Source of the DNA: a bacterium | GTDB taxonomy: Bacteria > Myxococcota_A > Bradymonadia > UBA7976 > UBA1532 | Direction: 5' to 3' | NCBI GenBank assembly: GCA_030427205.1 | Contig: JAUHXC010000028.1 | Coordinates: 62,001 to 126,000, forward strand | Length of the DNA: 64,000 nucleotides | Shown: positions 36,290 to 44,954 of the stretch, piece after piece | How the letters are laid out: every line of letters starts with the position of its first letter | Numbering within the stretch: the stretch's first letter is position 1 | Notes under the pieces: generated by a model | Seen by the model: only the letters and a program-made list of their open reading frames with translations | The model's database searches: none | Told to the model about the DNA's origin: nothing | Made by a program: the position numbers and the translations under genes

Positions 36290-37164
36290 AGCCCGACGCG
36301 TCCCGGGCGCTGCCGGCCTGCTTCGACCGCAAAGTGGCCCGCCTGCCCGACGCGGGCATCCTGCTCGTCGCCACCGACCTGCAGGGCAACCTGGCCGACT
36401 TCGAGCAGCTCATGGCGCTCTACGCCGCCGAAGAAGACGCCGGCAATCGGCCGGTCCTCGCCCTGTGCGGCGATGTGGTGCACGGCCCCTCCCCCGACAT
36501 GAACCGGCCCGGCGCGTGGCCCGACTACCTGGGCACGCCTTTCGTCGACCGCTCGGCCGAGCTCATCCGTCGGGTCGAAGCCCTCAGCCGCGCCCACCGC
36601 GTCTTCAGCCTGATGGGCAACCACGAGCACGCCCACGTCGGCGGCCCGATCGTGCCCAAGTTCTGGCCCGACGAGGCGGCGGTGCTCGATCGAGCCATGG
36701 GCGACGACAAAGCCGCGCTGCACGCCTTTCTGCGCCGCTGGCCGCTGCTCGCCGTCAGCGCAGCGGGTATCGTGCTGACCCACGGCTCGCCGGGTATGAC
36801 CTGCCCGCGCCTCGCCGACTTCGAAGCGCTGGACTACGCCGGCTACGCGGCGGTCTCGATCCACCAGATGTACCGCGAGGACCCGCTCGGCGCGCTCTTG
36901 TGGTGCCGCATGGCCGACGACGGGCAGGCCCGCGCCCTGTGCGCCGTCGCCACCGTCGACGACCGGCCGGCGGCGCTCGTGGCGTTCGGCCACGACGTGG
37001 TGCGCGAGGGCTACGAGGTCGTCGGCGACCACCAGATCTGCGTCTCGACCTCGTTCGGCCTGCTCGACGAGGACAAGATCTACCTGCGGCTCGACCTCGG
37101 CCGGCGCTACCGCGACGTGCACGACCTGCGCCCGGGCCACGAGATCCGCCGGCTCTACGGCTGA
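36286..37164 (+). CDS. Calcineurin-like metallophosphoesterase
   Basis: 292 residues with the metallophosphoesterase motif series: VATDLQGN (where many members have DxHG), CGDVVHG, MGNHEHAHV, LTHGSPG and AFGHDVV. These ligate two metals for phosphoester hydrolysis. The first motif has Gln in place of the usual His, which may change metal 1 binding. GTG start at 36286 after GAGGAG overlaps the RlmL-like stop (GTGA). Third gene of an rRNA-modification operon, so a nucleotide or RNA-end substrate is possible; this is inference. Confidence 0.9.
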   Translation: MKPDASRALPACFDRKVARLPDAGILLVATDLQGNLADFEQLMALYAAEEDAGNRPVLALCGDVVHGPSPDMNRPGAWPDYLGTPFVDRSAELIRRVEALSRAHRVFSLMGNHEHAHVGGPIVPKFWPDEAAVLDRAMGDDKAALHAFLRRWPLLAVSAAGIVLTHGSPGMTCPRLADFEALDYAGYAAVSIHQMYREDPLGALLWCRMADDGQARALCAVATVDDRPAALVAFGHDVVREGYEVVGDHQICVSTSFGLLDEDKIYLRLDLGRRYRDVHDLRPGHEIRRLYG

Positions 37165-37242
37165 GCCCCGCGGGGCGAAGATTCTTTCGCTCTCCCGGCC
37201 GACGTCGATCGACGCATGATGCTGCCGTCGGCAGGAGGAACC

Positions 37243-38262
37243 GTGAACGTCACCGTGCTCATCGACGCCATCGTGCGGCAGACGACCGTGCTCATCGCCC
37301 ACCTCGCCACCTCGGCGGGCATGCGGGCGCCGCTGGCCCATCTGGCCAATCAGGTGTTCTACGATCTGGTGCGCGAGCTGGAAGCCCAGGGGCTCGGCCG
37401 GCGGGTGGTCGCCGACATGTTCGGCATCGCCCTGCGCTCGTATCAGCTCAAGGTGCGGCGCATCTCCGAGAGCATCTCGATCCGCGACCGCTCGCTGTGG
37501 GAGGCGGTCTACGGCTTCATCCAGGGCGAGGGCTCGGTGCGGCGGGTGCGCATCCTCGAGCGCTTCTCGCGGGACGACGACGGGCAGGTGCGCGCGGTGC
37601 TGCACGATCTGGTCGAGTCGGGGCTGGTCTTCCGGGCCGGGCGCGGGCTCGAGGCGGTCTACCGGGCGGTCGACCCCGACGACGCGCTGGCGCTCGACCC
37701 GGCCGACCCCGAGGCGCTGGCCACCTTCGTCTGGGCGCTGATCTACCGCGAGGGCCCGCTCGACCGCGAGACGCTCGCCGAGCGGCTGTCCGCCGACGCC
37801 CGGGCGCTGGACTCGACCACCGAGCGGCTGATCGCCGACGGCCGGATCAGCGAGGGCGACGACGGGCTGCGGGCCACCGGCTTCGTGGTGCCGCTGGGCT
37901 CCGAGGTGGGCTACGAGGCGGCGCTCTTCGACCACTTCCAGGCGATGGTCACCGCGATGTGCGCCAAGCTCGCCGGCGGCCAGAGCCAGGCCCTGCGCAG
38001 CGACACCACCGGCGGCAGCACGTGGTCATTCGACATCTGGCCGGGGCACCCCCACGAAGACGAGGTCTACGGGCTGCTGGCGCGCCTGCGGGCCGAGGTC
38101 GCGCCGGTGCGGGCGGCGGTGGATGCCCACAATCGGGCCCACGGCGAGCCTGCGGACGCGACGCGGGTGACCCTGTACCTGGGCCAGGGGGTCGTCGCGG
38201 GGGCCGCAGACGACGCCCTGGGGCCGCAGGGGGCCGATCCGCCGGGCGGCGAGGGCCCTTGA
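37243..38262 (+). CDS. Conserved protein with winged-helix-like segments, 339 aa
   Basis: GTG start after AGGAGG. N-terminal half is helical (VLIDAIVRQTTVLIAHLAT, ANQVFYDLVRELEAQGLGRRVVADMFGIALRSYQLKVRRI), then two segments resembling winged helices (LWEAVYGFIQGEGSVRRVRILERF; FVWALIYREGPLDRETLAERL) and a C-terminal domain with FDHFQAMVTAMCAKL. From memory a protein of this opening recurs in myxobacterial genomes without a known role. No enzyme motif. DNA- or RNA-binding regulation is the cautious reading. Confidence 0.85.
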   Translation: MNVTVLIDAIVRQTTVLIAHLATSAGMRAPLAHLANQVFYDLVRELEAQGLGRRVVADMFGIALRSYQLKVRRISESISIRDRSLWEAVYGFIQGEGSVRRVRILERFSRDDDGQVRAVLHDLVESGLVFRAGRGLEAVYRAVDPDDALALDPADPEALATFVWALIYREGPLDRETLAERLSADARALDSTTERLIADGRISEGDDGLRATGFVVPLGSEVGYEAALFDHFQAMVTAMCAKLAGGQSQALRSDTTGGSTWSFDIWPGHPHEDEVYGLLARLRAEVAPVRAAVDAHNRAHGEPADATRVTLYLGQGVVAGAADDALGPQGADPPGGEGP

Positions 38263-38297
38263 GCCCGCCGCCGAGAGCGCCCGCGCGCGCAGGCTGC

Positions 38298-38325
38298 TTG
38301 ACACCTCGGGACGAGGGGCCACAAT
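38298..38325 (+). promoter_or_regulatory. Sigma-70-like promoter giving a leaderless transcript
   Basis: TTGACA (38298-38303), a 16-base spacer, CACAAT (38320-38325), then 6 bases to ATG 38332. The expected start of transcription coincides with the start codon, and no Shine-Dalgarno is present. Confidence 0.6.
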
Positions 38326-38331
38326 CGGGCG

Positions 38332-38877
38332 ATGACTTCACGCGACGCATCTGCAGAAGGGCGAGCGGTGGCCCAGGTCCTGGCCGGCACCCCGCCGGCG
38401 GGGCTCTTCGCCGGGCTGGGGCTCGCCGGCCTCGGCGCGGGGGCCTGGCTGCTGCTGGCCACCAGCGGCTGGTACTTCCCGCTCAAGCTGTTCGCCTTCC
38501 CCGCGCTGGGCCTCGGCCTGGGCGCGCTGGGGGTGGCCTGGCTCAAGACGAAGCACCGCATCGCCATCGAGGGCTATCGCCCGCCGGCGCTGGCCGACGC
38601 GGCGCGGCAGGCGGCCGACGCCATCGTCGCCGCGCTCGACGGGGTCGACGGCGGGCTGACGGTGGTCGACATGGCCCGGGAGACCGGCCTCGACGGCGAC
38701 GACGTCATCCTCGGCCTGGGCCTGCTCGACAAGAAGGGCCGGCTCGACGAGATCCTCGACGAGCAGACCGGCGAGTTCCGCTACGCGCTGCTGGCGGAGG
38801 GCGTGGACGGCGACGCGGCGAGCCACGTCTCGCTCGGCCAGCGGCTGGCGGACGTCGAACGCCGCCGCGGACGATAG
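38332..38877 (+). CDS. Two-helix membrane protein, 181 aa, unknown
   Basis: Two hydrophobic segments at about 23-45 and 49-68 (LFAGLGLAGLGAGAWLLLA; LFAFPALGLGLGALGVAWL) and a cytoplasmic C-terminal domain (about 75-181) with winged-helix-like spacing (LTVVDMARETGLDGDDVILGLGLLDKKGRLDE). Start is apparently leaderless. 10 bp before the TM2-SHOCT gene, which has its own Shine-Dalgarno; the two are likely one operon of small membrane proteins. Confidence 0.8.
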   Translation: MTSRDASAEGRAVAQVLAGTPPAGLFAGLGLAGLGAGAWLLLATSGWYFPLKLFAFPALGLGLGALGVAWLKTKHRIAIEGYRPPALADAARQAADAIVAALDGVDGGLTVVDMARETGLDGDDVILGLGLLDKKGRLDEILDEQTGEFRYALLAEGVDGDAASHVSLGQRLADVERRRGR

Positions 38878-38887
38878 GAGGCCGGCG

Positions 38888-39307
38888 ATGAGCGAGACGA
38901 AAGAGCGAAGCCGGGGCAAGGCCGCGGCGCTGGCGTTCGGTTTGGGCGCCTTCGGGCTGCATCGGTTCTACCTCGAAGAGCACGGGCGGGGCATCGCGTA
39001 CGCGGCGTTCTTCTGGACGTTCGTGCCGCTGCTGCTCTCGATCCGCGACGGCATACGCTACCTCACGATGGAGGAGGGCCGCTTCGACGCGGCCTACAAC
39101 GCCGCCGGCCTGATCCTGCGGCCCCACGAGGAGCGCCCGGCGGTGCCCATCGGCGCCGCGCCGGCGATCAACGTCACCGTCAACGCGCCGGGCGGTGCCG
39201 ACGACCCGGTGAGCCGCCTGGAGAAGCTGCACGCGCTCAAAGAGAAGGGCGTGCTCTCCGAGGACGAGTTCGCCGCGCAGAAGGCCAAGCTGCTGGAGCA
39301 GCAGTAG
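38888..39307 (+). CDS. TM2 and SHOCT domain membrane protein
   Basis: 139 residues. N-terminal TM2 domain: KAAALAFGLGAFGLHRFYLEE, then a second helix (IAYAAFFWTFVPLLLSIRDG) with the usual polar GxHRFY motif. C-terminal SHOCT motif: SRLEKLHALKEKGVLSEDEF then AAQKAKLLEQQ. Between them is a short linker with INVTVNAPGG. SHOCT helices are usually oligomerisation modules. ATG after AGGAGG; stop overlaps the GTG of the next gene by one base. Confidence 0.92.
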   Translation: MSETKERSRGKAAALAFGLGAFGLHRFYLEEHGRGIAYAAFFWTFVPLLLSIRDGIRYLTMEEGRFDAAYNAAGLILRPHEERPAVPIGAAPAINVTVNAPGGADDPVSRLEKLHALKEKGVLSEDEFAAQKAKLLEQQ

Positions 39308-40155
39308 TGCCCCCGCCGCGGGTCGCCGAGTTCGAATCAAGACGCATCGAGCACCCCGGCGGCACGGTCGAGTACCTGCGCGCCGGCGACGGCCCGCCGG
39401 TGGTGCTGGTGCACGCCTCGGGCATGCTGGCGACGCGCTACGGCCGGCTGGCGGCGCAGTGGACCGACCGCTACACGGTGCATGTGCCGCACCTGATCGG
39501 CTACGGCGCCACCGGGCCCTTCGACGAGGCCACCTGGACCGTCGCCGACGACGTCGCCGCGGTGGGCGCGCTGCTCGATACGCTGGGCGAAGCGCACCTG
39601 GTGGGGCACTCGTACGGCGGCTGGATCGCGCTGCAGCTGGCCCTGGCCCGTCCCGAGGCGGTGACGAGCCTGGCGGTCTACGAGCCGACCGTCTTCGGCC
39701 TGCTGCACGAGGCGGAGGACGCCGCCGGGCTGGCCGATCTGGCGCAGTTCCACGTCGATCCGTGGTTCGTCGACCCGGCCAACGGCGGCACCGATCGCTG
39801 GCTGGGCGCCTTCGTCGACTATTGGAATCAGGTCGACTTCTGGCAGGTGATGACCCCCGAGCAGCGGGCGCCGCTGCGGGCGGTGGGGCGCAAGATCTTC
39901 ACCGAGGTGCGCACCGCGCTGGCCGATCGCACCGGCCGGGCGGTCTGGGCCGGCGTCGAGGTGCCGACCCGGGTCGTGCGCGGCGGCCGGACGACCGTCG
40001 CCGCCGACCGCGGCAGCCGCCTGCTCGCCGCGGCGCTGCCCGCGGGCGACGCGGTCGAGATCCCGCGGGCGGGGCACCTCGCGCCGCTGGTGCGGGTCGG
40101 GCCCATCGGCGCGGCGCTGGCCGAGCACTTCGCAGCGCACGCCTCCGAAACCTGA
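39307..40155 (+). CDS. Alpha/beta hydrolase
   Basis: 282 residues, GTG start overlapping the upstream stop. Fold markers: VVLVHASGMLATRYGRLAAQW, VPHLIGYGATG, nucleophile elbow HLVGHSYGGWIALQLAL, and final catalytic His in IPRAGHLAPL. The cap region is helical and Trp-rich (WLGAFVDYWNQVDFWQVM). No signal peptide. Coupled to the membrane genes upstream. Substrate unknown. Confidence 0.9.
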   Translation: MPPPRVAEFESRRIEHPGGTVEYLRAGDGPPVVLVHASGMLATRYGRLAAQWTDRYTVHVPHLIGYGATGPFDEATWTVADDVAAVGALLDTLGEAHLVGHSYGGWIALQLALARPEAVTSLAVYEPTVFGLLHEAEDAAGLADLAQFHVDPWFVDPANGGTDRWLGAFVDYWNQVDFWQVMTPEQRAPLRAVGRKIFTEVRTALADRTGRAVWAGVEVPTRVVRGGRTTVAADRGSRLLAAALPAGDAVEIPRAGHLAPLVRVGPIGAALAEHFAAHASET

Positions 40156-40161
40156 GACCGC

Positions 40162-40701
40162 TCAGTCCGCGGCCGCCGGGCGCCAGCAATGCCCGCAGGC
40201 GGCGCACTCCAGCTCCAGGCTGCGGCCGTCGAGCGCGGTCTGCACCGACCCGCAGCGGGGGCAGGGCGTGCCGTGGGCCCCCGGCGGCACCGCGTCGCTG
40301 CCGTGCTCGAGGATGTCGCCCAGCGGGTCGTTGCCCACCAGCAGCCGCACGCCGGCGAAGATGCCGAACACCAGAAAGCCGATGGTGAAGACCAGCCACT
40401 GCGCGCTGCGCAGCAGGTGCGGCACGAAGTCCTCGACCGCCAGCCCCGACGTGCGCAAGGCGTCCCAGACGAAGTACTCGCCGCCGAGCACGGCGAAGAG
40501 CGAGCCGAAGACGATGATGCGCAGCTGCCCCGGCGTGCCGAAGGCGCGGCCGATGCGGGCGCCGATGCCCGCCAGCAAGCCGGGGGCGATGGCCGCGATG
40601 GCGAAGTCGCCGGGCAGGATGACCCGCAGCAGGCCATAGGCGGTGCAGCCGAGGACCAGCCCCAGCCCGATGCCCAGCAGCGCCCCGACGCGCCCGCTCA
40701 T
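40162..40701 (-). CDS. Membrane protein with C-terminal zinc ribbon
   Basis: 179 residues: about four hydrophobic segments (ALLGIGLGLVLGCTAYGLLRV, IAAIAPGLLAGIGARIG, IIVFGSLFAVLGGEYFVW, WLVFTIGFLVFGIFAGVRLLV), then a cytoplasmic tail with CPRCG and CAACGHCW, a zinc ribbon. Overlaps the end of the PEGA gene (ATGA), so it is the second gene of a two-gene unit. No known family name. Confidence 0.83.
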   Translation of the reverse strand: MSGRVGALLGIGLGLVLGCTAYGLLRVILPGDFAIAAIAPGLLAGIGARIGRAFGTPGQLRIIVFGSLFAVLGGEYFVWDALRTSGLAVEDFVPHLLRSAQWLVFTIGFLVFGIFAGVRLLVGNDPLGDILEHGSDAVPPGAHGTPCPRCGSVQTALDGRSLELECAACGHCWRPAAAD

Positions 40702-41354
40702 CGAATCGGCTCGATGGTCAGGACCAGGTCGGGCTCGGAGACCGGCTCATCGTCGGCGGACAGCACGATGCCGGTGACCACCGCCGCCGTGGCCACCGCG
40801 CCGGCGCCGATCCAGACCCAGGGCTCGCGATACCACGGCGTCGGCTCGACCTCGACCGCCGGCAGCAGCACGACGTCGACCGGATACGCCTGCCCCAGCT
40901 CGATGCGCAGCGTGCGCCGCCACGGCTCGTGGCCCGGCGCGCGGATCACGATCCGGCGGCGGCCGGGCTCCACGTCACCGCTCCACGGGGCTTCACCGAG
41001 CAGCTTGCCGTCGACGATCACCTCGGCGCCCGGCGGCCGGGCGATGACCGAGAGCGCCCCGGCCACCGCGATCAGGTCGATCTGCAGCAGCGTCTCTTCG
41101 CCGGGCTTCACGGTGAAGGTGTCGATGTAGTCGGCGTGCCCCGGCTTGGAGACCCGCAGCGTATGCTCGCCGGCCGGCAGCGCCAGCGGCATGTGCATCG
41201 GCGTCTCGCCGGCCAATTGCCCGTCGACGTGGATCGTCGCCCCCTCGGTCAGCGAGTAGACCTGCAGCGTGCCGTCCCGGCGGGCGCCGCACAGCAGGGT
41301 CGCGAGCATGACGAGGGGCAGGAGACGGCGGGCGGCACCCGCAAACGCGATCAT
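40698..41354 (-). CDS. PEGA-domain membrane protein
   Basis: 218 residues. An N-terminal signal or anchor (LLPLVMLATLLCG) precedes two PEGA-like beta modules (ATIHVDGQLAGETPMHMPLALPAGEHTLRVSKPGH and the AEVIVDGKLLGEAP region, with RIVIRAPGHEPWRRTL). A C-terminal membrane helix follows (WVWIGAGAVATAAVVTGIVL). PEGA repeats usually mediate surface or S-layer interactions. There is no Shine-Dalgarno; TATCGT lies exactly 6 nt before the ATG, so it is probably leaderless. Coupled to the zinc-ribbon membrane gene. Confidence 0.87.
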   Translation of the reverse strand: MIAFAGAARRLLPLVMLATLLCGARRDGTLQVYSLTEGATIHVDGQLAGETPMHMPLALPAGEHTLRVSKPGHADYIDTFTVKPGEETLLQIDLIAVAGALSVIARPPGAEVIVDGKLLGEAPWSGDVEPGRRRIVIRAPGHEPWRRTLRIELGQAYPVDVVLLPAVEVEPTPWYREPWVWIGAGAVATAAVVTGIVLSADDEPVSEPDLVLTIEPIR

Positions 41355-41400
41355 GGCCGCACGATACCGCAAACCGGACGCGGGATCTTCCAACGGCGCG

Positions 41401-41440
41401 GACCGGCGCGGACCGGCGTAGACCGCCGCAGACCGGCGCG
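41401..41440. repeat. Four 10-bp tandem repeats, GACCGGCGNN
   Basis: Four consecutive decamers, GACCGGCGCG, GACCGGCGTA, GACCGCCGCA, GACCGGCGCG, in the divergent promoter region between the PEGA and AsmA genes. The period is close to one helical turn. Role unknown. Confidence 0.75.
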
Positions 41441-41534
41441 CAGACCCTCGAACGGGTCATGGGGGGCGTCCACCGCTCGACATCCGGCGTCGGTCGGCCT
41501 ACCGTCGTGCGGTCGTGGCTCGGAGATTCAAAAG

Positions 41535-44500
41535 ATGAAGAAGAAGATCCTCATCGGCCTGCTGGTCGTGCTCGGCCTGCTCGTGGTCGGCGTCGTGGTG
41601 CTCGTCGCCTCGTTCGACCTCGACGAGACGGTGCAGACCCAGACCGAGCAATACCTGCCCGAGCTGGAGAAAGCCCTCGGGCGCGAGGTCACCGTCGGTC
41701 AGATCAAGACGACGATCCTGCCGGTGCTCGGCGCCGAGATCCGGGATGTGGTCATCGCCGGCGCCACCCCCGAGGACGCCCCGCTGATGCGCATCGACCA
41801 GGTGCGCTTCGGCGTCGAGCTGTGGACCGCGATCACCTCGGGCGGCGACGAGGTGCGGCTCAAGGAGCTGGTCATCGACGGGCTGGCGGTGGAGGTCGTG
41901 CGCAACGCCGACGGCACGCTGTCGACCGACGAGGTGCTCGCCCGGCTCGCCGAGGGGCCGCCGAAGGAAGAAGAGCCGCCCCAGCCGCTGAGCCCCGAGG
42001 CGAAGCGCTTCGTGCGCAACCTGGAGCTGCAGCGGGTCGCCGTCGAGAACAGCCGGGTGCGGCTCGTCGACAAGCAGGCGCAGACCACCGCGCAGATCGG
42101 CGACCTGCTCATCGAGCTGACCGACGTGCGGCTCGACAGCGCGTTCGAGGTGCGCATCGCCGCGGCGGTGCTCGCCGAGGCGCGCAACTTCGACCTGCGG
42201 GTGGCCCTGGGGCCGATCCCGGTGGGTGATCCCGACGCCAAGCTGCCGGTCGATCACATCGAGCTGAAAGCCGACGGGGTCGATCTGGCGGCGCTGATGC
42301 CCTACCTCGGCGGCGACGCGGCGCTGAAGTCGGCGGCGCTGTCGGCCGATCTGCGCATCGACGATCCGCTGGGCGCGGCGGGGGCCACCACCGCCAAGGG
42401 CTCGCTCTCGTTGCTGAAGCTGAGCGTCGGCCACCCGCAGCCGGGCGAGGTCTTCGACCTGATCATCGAGCCCAACATCGCGTTCTCCATGGCCGCCGAT
42501 ACCCTCGACCTGACCGGCTTCTCGGTGTCGATGGCCGAGATGAAGCTCATCGCCGACGGCCGCCTGACCGGCCTGCTCGGCGGCACGCCCAGCTTCCACG
42601 GGCTGACGCTGCGCACCGAGAAGTTCGACTTCGGCCGGCTCTTTGCGCTGCTGCCCGACGCCAAGGCCGCGCTGCCGCCGGGCATGGTGCTCGACGGCCC
42701 GCTGGTGCTCGACGCCAAGGCCGACGGCGACCCCAGCGCGCAGACGGTGCGGCTGAACATCGACCTGAAGGACGCGCAGGTGGTGGTGCCCGACGCGCTG
42801 GCCAAGCCGCGCGGTACGCGGCTGGGGGCCTCGCTGCACGCCGACCTGACGGCCAAGGACCTCGATCTGAAAGGGCTGAAGGTCGACGTGGGGCCGCTGT
42901 CGCTCAAGCTGGCCGGCACGGTGAAGGACTTCGAGAACCCGACCTTCGACCTGGACGGCGGCATCACGCCGACGCCGATTCAAGGCATCGCCCGCCTGCT
43001 GCCGCCGGTGAAGGCCGCGGTGCCGCCCGACGTGCAGATCAACGGCCAGATCGCGCTCGATCTGAAGGCCAAGGGCACCCGGCAGACGTTCTCGGGCAAG
43101 CTCGGTCTGCGCATCAGCGACGCCGATCTGGCGGCGCCCGGCGCGACGCTCAAAGGCAGCGGCCGGCTCGAGGTGCTCGCGACGGGCGGGGCCGACGGCG
43201 CGGTGACGGCCACCATCAACAGCGACCTCGACGGGCTCGAGGTCATCGCCGGCGAGGCGTTCAAGAAGCCCGCCGGTACGCCGCTGGCGCTGTCGGGGCA
43301 GGTGGCGCTGGGGGCCGACGGCGGGCTGAACCTGCCGCGCCTCAAGCTGACGGTCGGTCCGCTGATGGCCCAGGCGTCGGGCAGCCGCTCGGCGGCGGGT
43401 GATCTCGATGGGCAGGTCGACCTGCGGACCTTCGCGGTGGGCGAGCTGGCCCGGATTCTGCCGGGGCTGGCCGACAACCCCTACGCCGCCGCGCGCGTCG
43501 GGCTGGCGGGTCGGGTCAAGGGCAACCCGGCGCAGCCGGCGACCGTCGAGGCCGAGCTGTCGCGCTTCGAGTTCGCCATGGGCCAGAGCAGCCTCGCGGG
43601 CACGATGAGCGTCAAGAACCCCGAGGCGCCGATCATCCGCTTCGACTTCCGCGCGCCGTATATGGACCTCGACGCGCTGATGGGCGGCGGCGGCGAAGAG
43701 GCCCCCGCGGAGGACGGCCCGCCGCCGGAGATCCCCGAGATCGTCAAGGTCATGGACGCCGACGGCAGCCTGCGCGTCGCCCGCGGGCGGTTCGCCGACA
43801 TCGACTTCACCAACTTCGTGGCCCGGCTGACGCTCAAGGGCGGTCGGCTGACCTTCGAGAACCTCGACTTCGACGCCTACGAGGGCCACTTCACCGGCGC
43901 GCGCACCACCGTCGACCTCAAGCAGAAGGACCCCGCGTTCAACATGCGCATGAAGCTGACCGACGTCAGCGCGAACGCCATCCTGACCCAGCAGGCCAAC
44001 ATGCCCGATACGCTGACGGGGCGCATGTCGACCGAGATGGATCTGGGCGGAAAGGGCCTGCAGTGGGAGACGATCCGCGACAGCCTCAGCGGCGATCTGG
44101 GCCTGGGCATCGCCAACGGGCGCTTCGAGAAGCTGGCGCTGGGCAACGCGGTGCTGCAGGGCGTCGTCGATCAGGTGCCCGGCCTCAACCTCGATCGGCA
44201 GGTGAAGACCGGGCTCAAAGACCTGGCCGGGCAGTTCGAGGTCAAGCAGGGGCGCATGAACCTCATCAAGCCGATGCAGGTGCAGACCGCCGAGGGGCCG
44301 ATGCTGCTGACCGGCTCGATCGGGCTGGACAAGACCCTCGACCTGCAAGGCTCGCTGCAGCTGCAGCCGCAGACCATCGCCCGCATGAGCGGCAACCGCA
44401 TCAAGCTCGACCGGGCGATCCCGGTGAACCTCAAGCTGGGCGGCACGCTGACCGATCCCGAGGTCTCGGGGGTCGACGGCAAGGTGCTCGCCGGCGCGCT

Positions 44501-44777
44501 GCTCGGCGCGGCGGCGATGGCCATCGGCGGCGAGAAGGCGGCGGCGGCGGCCGAGGCGGCCAAGAAGGCGGCGGCGGAGGCCGAGAAGCGGGCCCGCGAC
44601 GCGGCGAAGCAGGCCGAGGCCGAGGCCCGGCGGGCGGCGGCGCAGGCCCGCGCGGCCGCCGAGAAGAAGAAGAAAGAGCTCGAGGCCAAGGCCCGCGCCG
44701 AGGCCGAGAAGCGCAAGAAAGCCGCCGAGAAGAAGGCCAAGGAGGAGGCCAAGAAGCGCCTCAAGGGCATCTTCTGA
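41535..44777 (+). CDS. AsmA family protein with coiled-coil C-terminus
   Basis: 1080 residues. One N-terminal membrane helix (KKKILIGLLVVLGLLVVGVVVLVASF), then EQYLPELEKALGREVTVGQI and repeated beta-groove segments typical of AsmA/TamB-type lipid-transfer bridges (GLKVDVGPLSLKLAGTVKD, LKLTVGPLMAQASG, GNAVLQGVVDQVPGLN). The C-terminal about 85 residues are an Ala/Lys/Glu coiled coil (EAAKKAAAEAEKRARDAAKQ). AsmA proteins span the periplasm and affect phospholipid delivery and outer-membrane assembly. ATG after GGAGATTCAAAAG. A beta-barrel surface-antigen gene lies just beyond the remnants to the right. Confidence 0.93.
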   Translation: MKKKILIGLLVVLGLLVVGVVVLVASFDLDETVQTQTEQYLPELEKALGREVTVGQIKTTILPVLGAEIRDVVIAGATPEDAPLMRIDQVRFGVELWTAITSGGDEVRLKELVIDGLAVEVVRNADGTLSTDEVLARLAEGPPKEEEPPQPLSPEAKRFVRNLELQRVAVENSRVRLVDKQAQTTAQIGDLLIELTDVRLDSAFEVRIAAAVLAEARNFDLRVALGPIPVGDPDAKLPVDHIELKADGVDLAALMPYLGGDAALKSAALSADLRIDDPLGAAGATTAKGSLSLLKLSVGHPQPGEVFDLIIEPNIAFSMAADTLDLTGFSVSMAEMKLIADGRLTGLLGGTPSFHGLTLRTEKFDFGRLFALLPDAKAALPPGMVLDGPLVLDAKADGDPSAQTVRLNIDLKDAQVVVPDALAKPRGTRLGASLHADLTAKDLDLKGLKVDVGPLSLKLAGTVKDFENPTFDLDGGITPTPIQGIARLLPPVKAAVPPDVQINGQIALDLKAKGTRQTFSGKLGLRISDADLAAPGATLKGSGRLEVLATGGADGAVTATINSDLDGLEVIAGEAFKKPAGTPLALSGQVALGADGGLNLPRLKLTVGPLMAQASGSRSAAGDLDGQVDLRTFAVGELARILPGLADNPYAAARVGLAGRVKGNPAQPATVEAELSRFEFAMGQSSLAGTMSVKNPEAPIIRFDFRAPYMDLDALMGGGGEEAPAEDGPPPEIPEIVKVMDADGSLRVARGRFADIDFTNFVARLTLKGGRLTFENLDFDAYEGHFTGARTTVDLKQKDPAFNMRMKLTDVSANAILTQQANMPDTLTGRMSTEMDLGGKGLQWETIRDSLSGDLGLGIANGRFEKLALGNAVLQGVVDQVPGLNLDRQVKTGLKDLAGQFEVKQGRMNLIKPMQVQTAEGPMLLTGSIGLDKTLDLQGSLQLQPQTIARMSGNRIKLDRAIPVNLKLGGTLTDPEVSGVDGKVLAGALLGAAAMAIGGEKAAAAAEAAKKAAAEAEKRARDAAKQAEAEARRAAAQARAAAEKKKKELEAKARAEAEKRKKAAEKKAKEEAKKRLKGIF

Positions 44778-44780
44778 CGC

Positions 44781-44796
44781 CGCCCGCGGCCGGGCG
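44781..44796 (+). terminator. Short hairpin after AsmA gene
   Basis: Inverted repeat CGCCCG / CGGGCG around CGGC, 3 bp past the AsmA stop. Short and without a T-run, so weak evidence. Confidence 0.35.
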
Positions 44797-44954
44797 TGCC
44801 GCCTCCGCACACGGTCGCCCCCACTCCGGGCCGGGGCGTGGCGCAGCACGCAAAGTGGCAGGCGGTCCCGGCATCCCGTCTGACGTCTGCGGCATGTGAC
44901 TTGGCACGTTGCGCGAGTGACCGACGCCGGCAGCCACCCTATCCTGCGTTCAGT

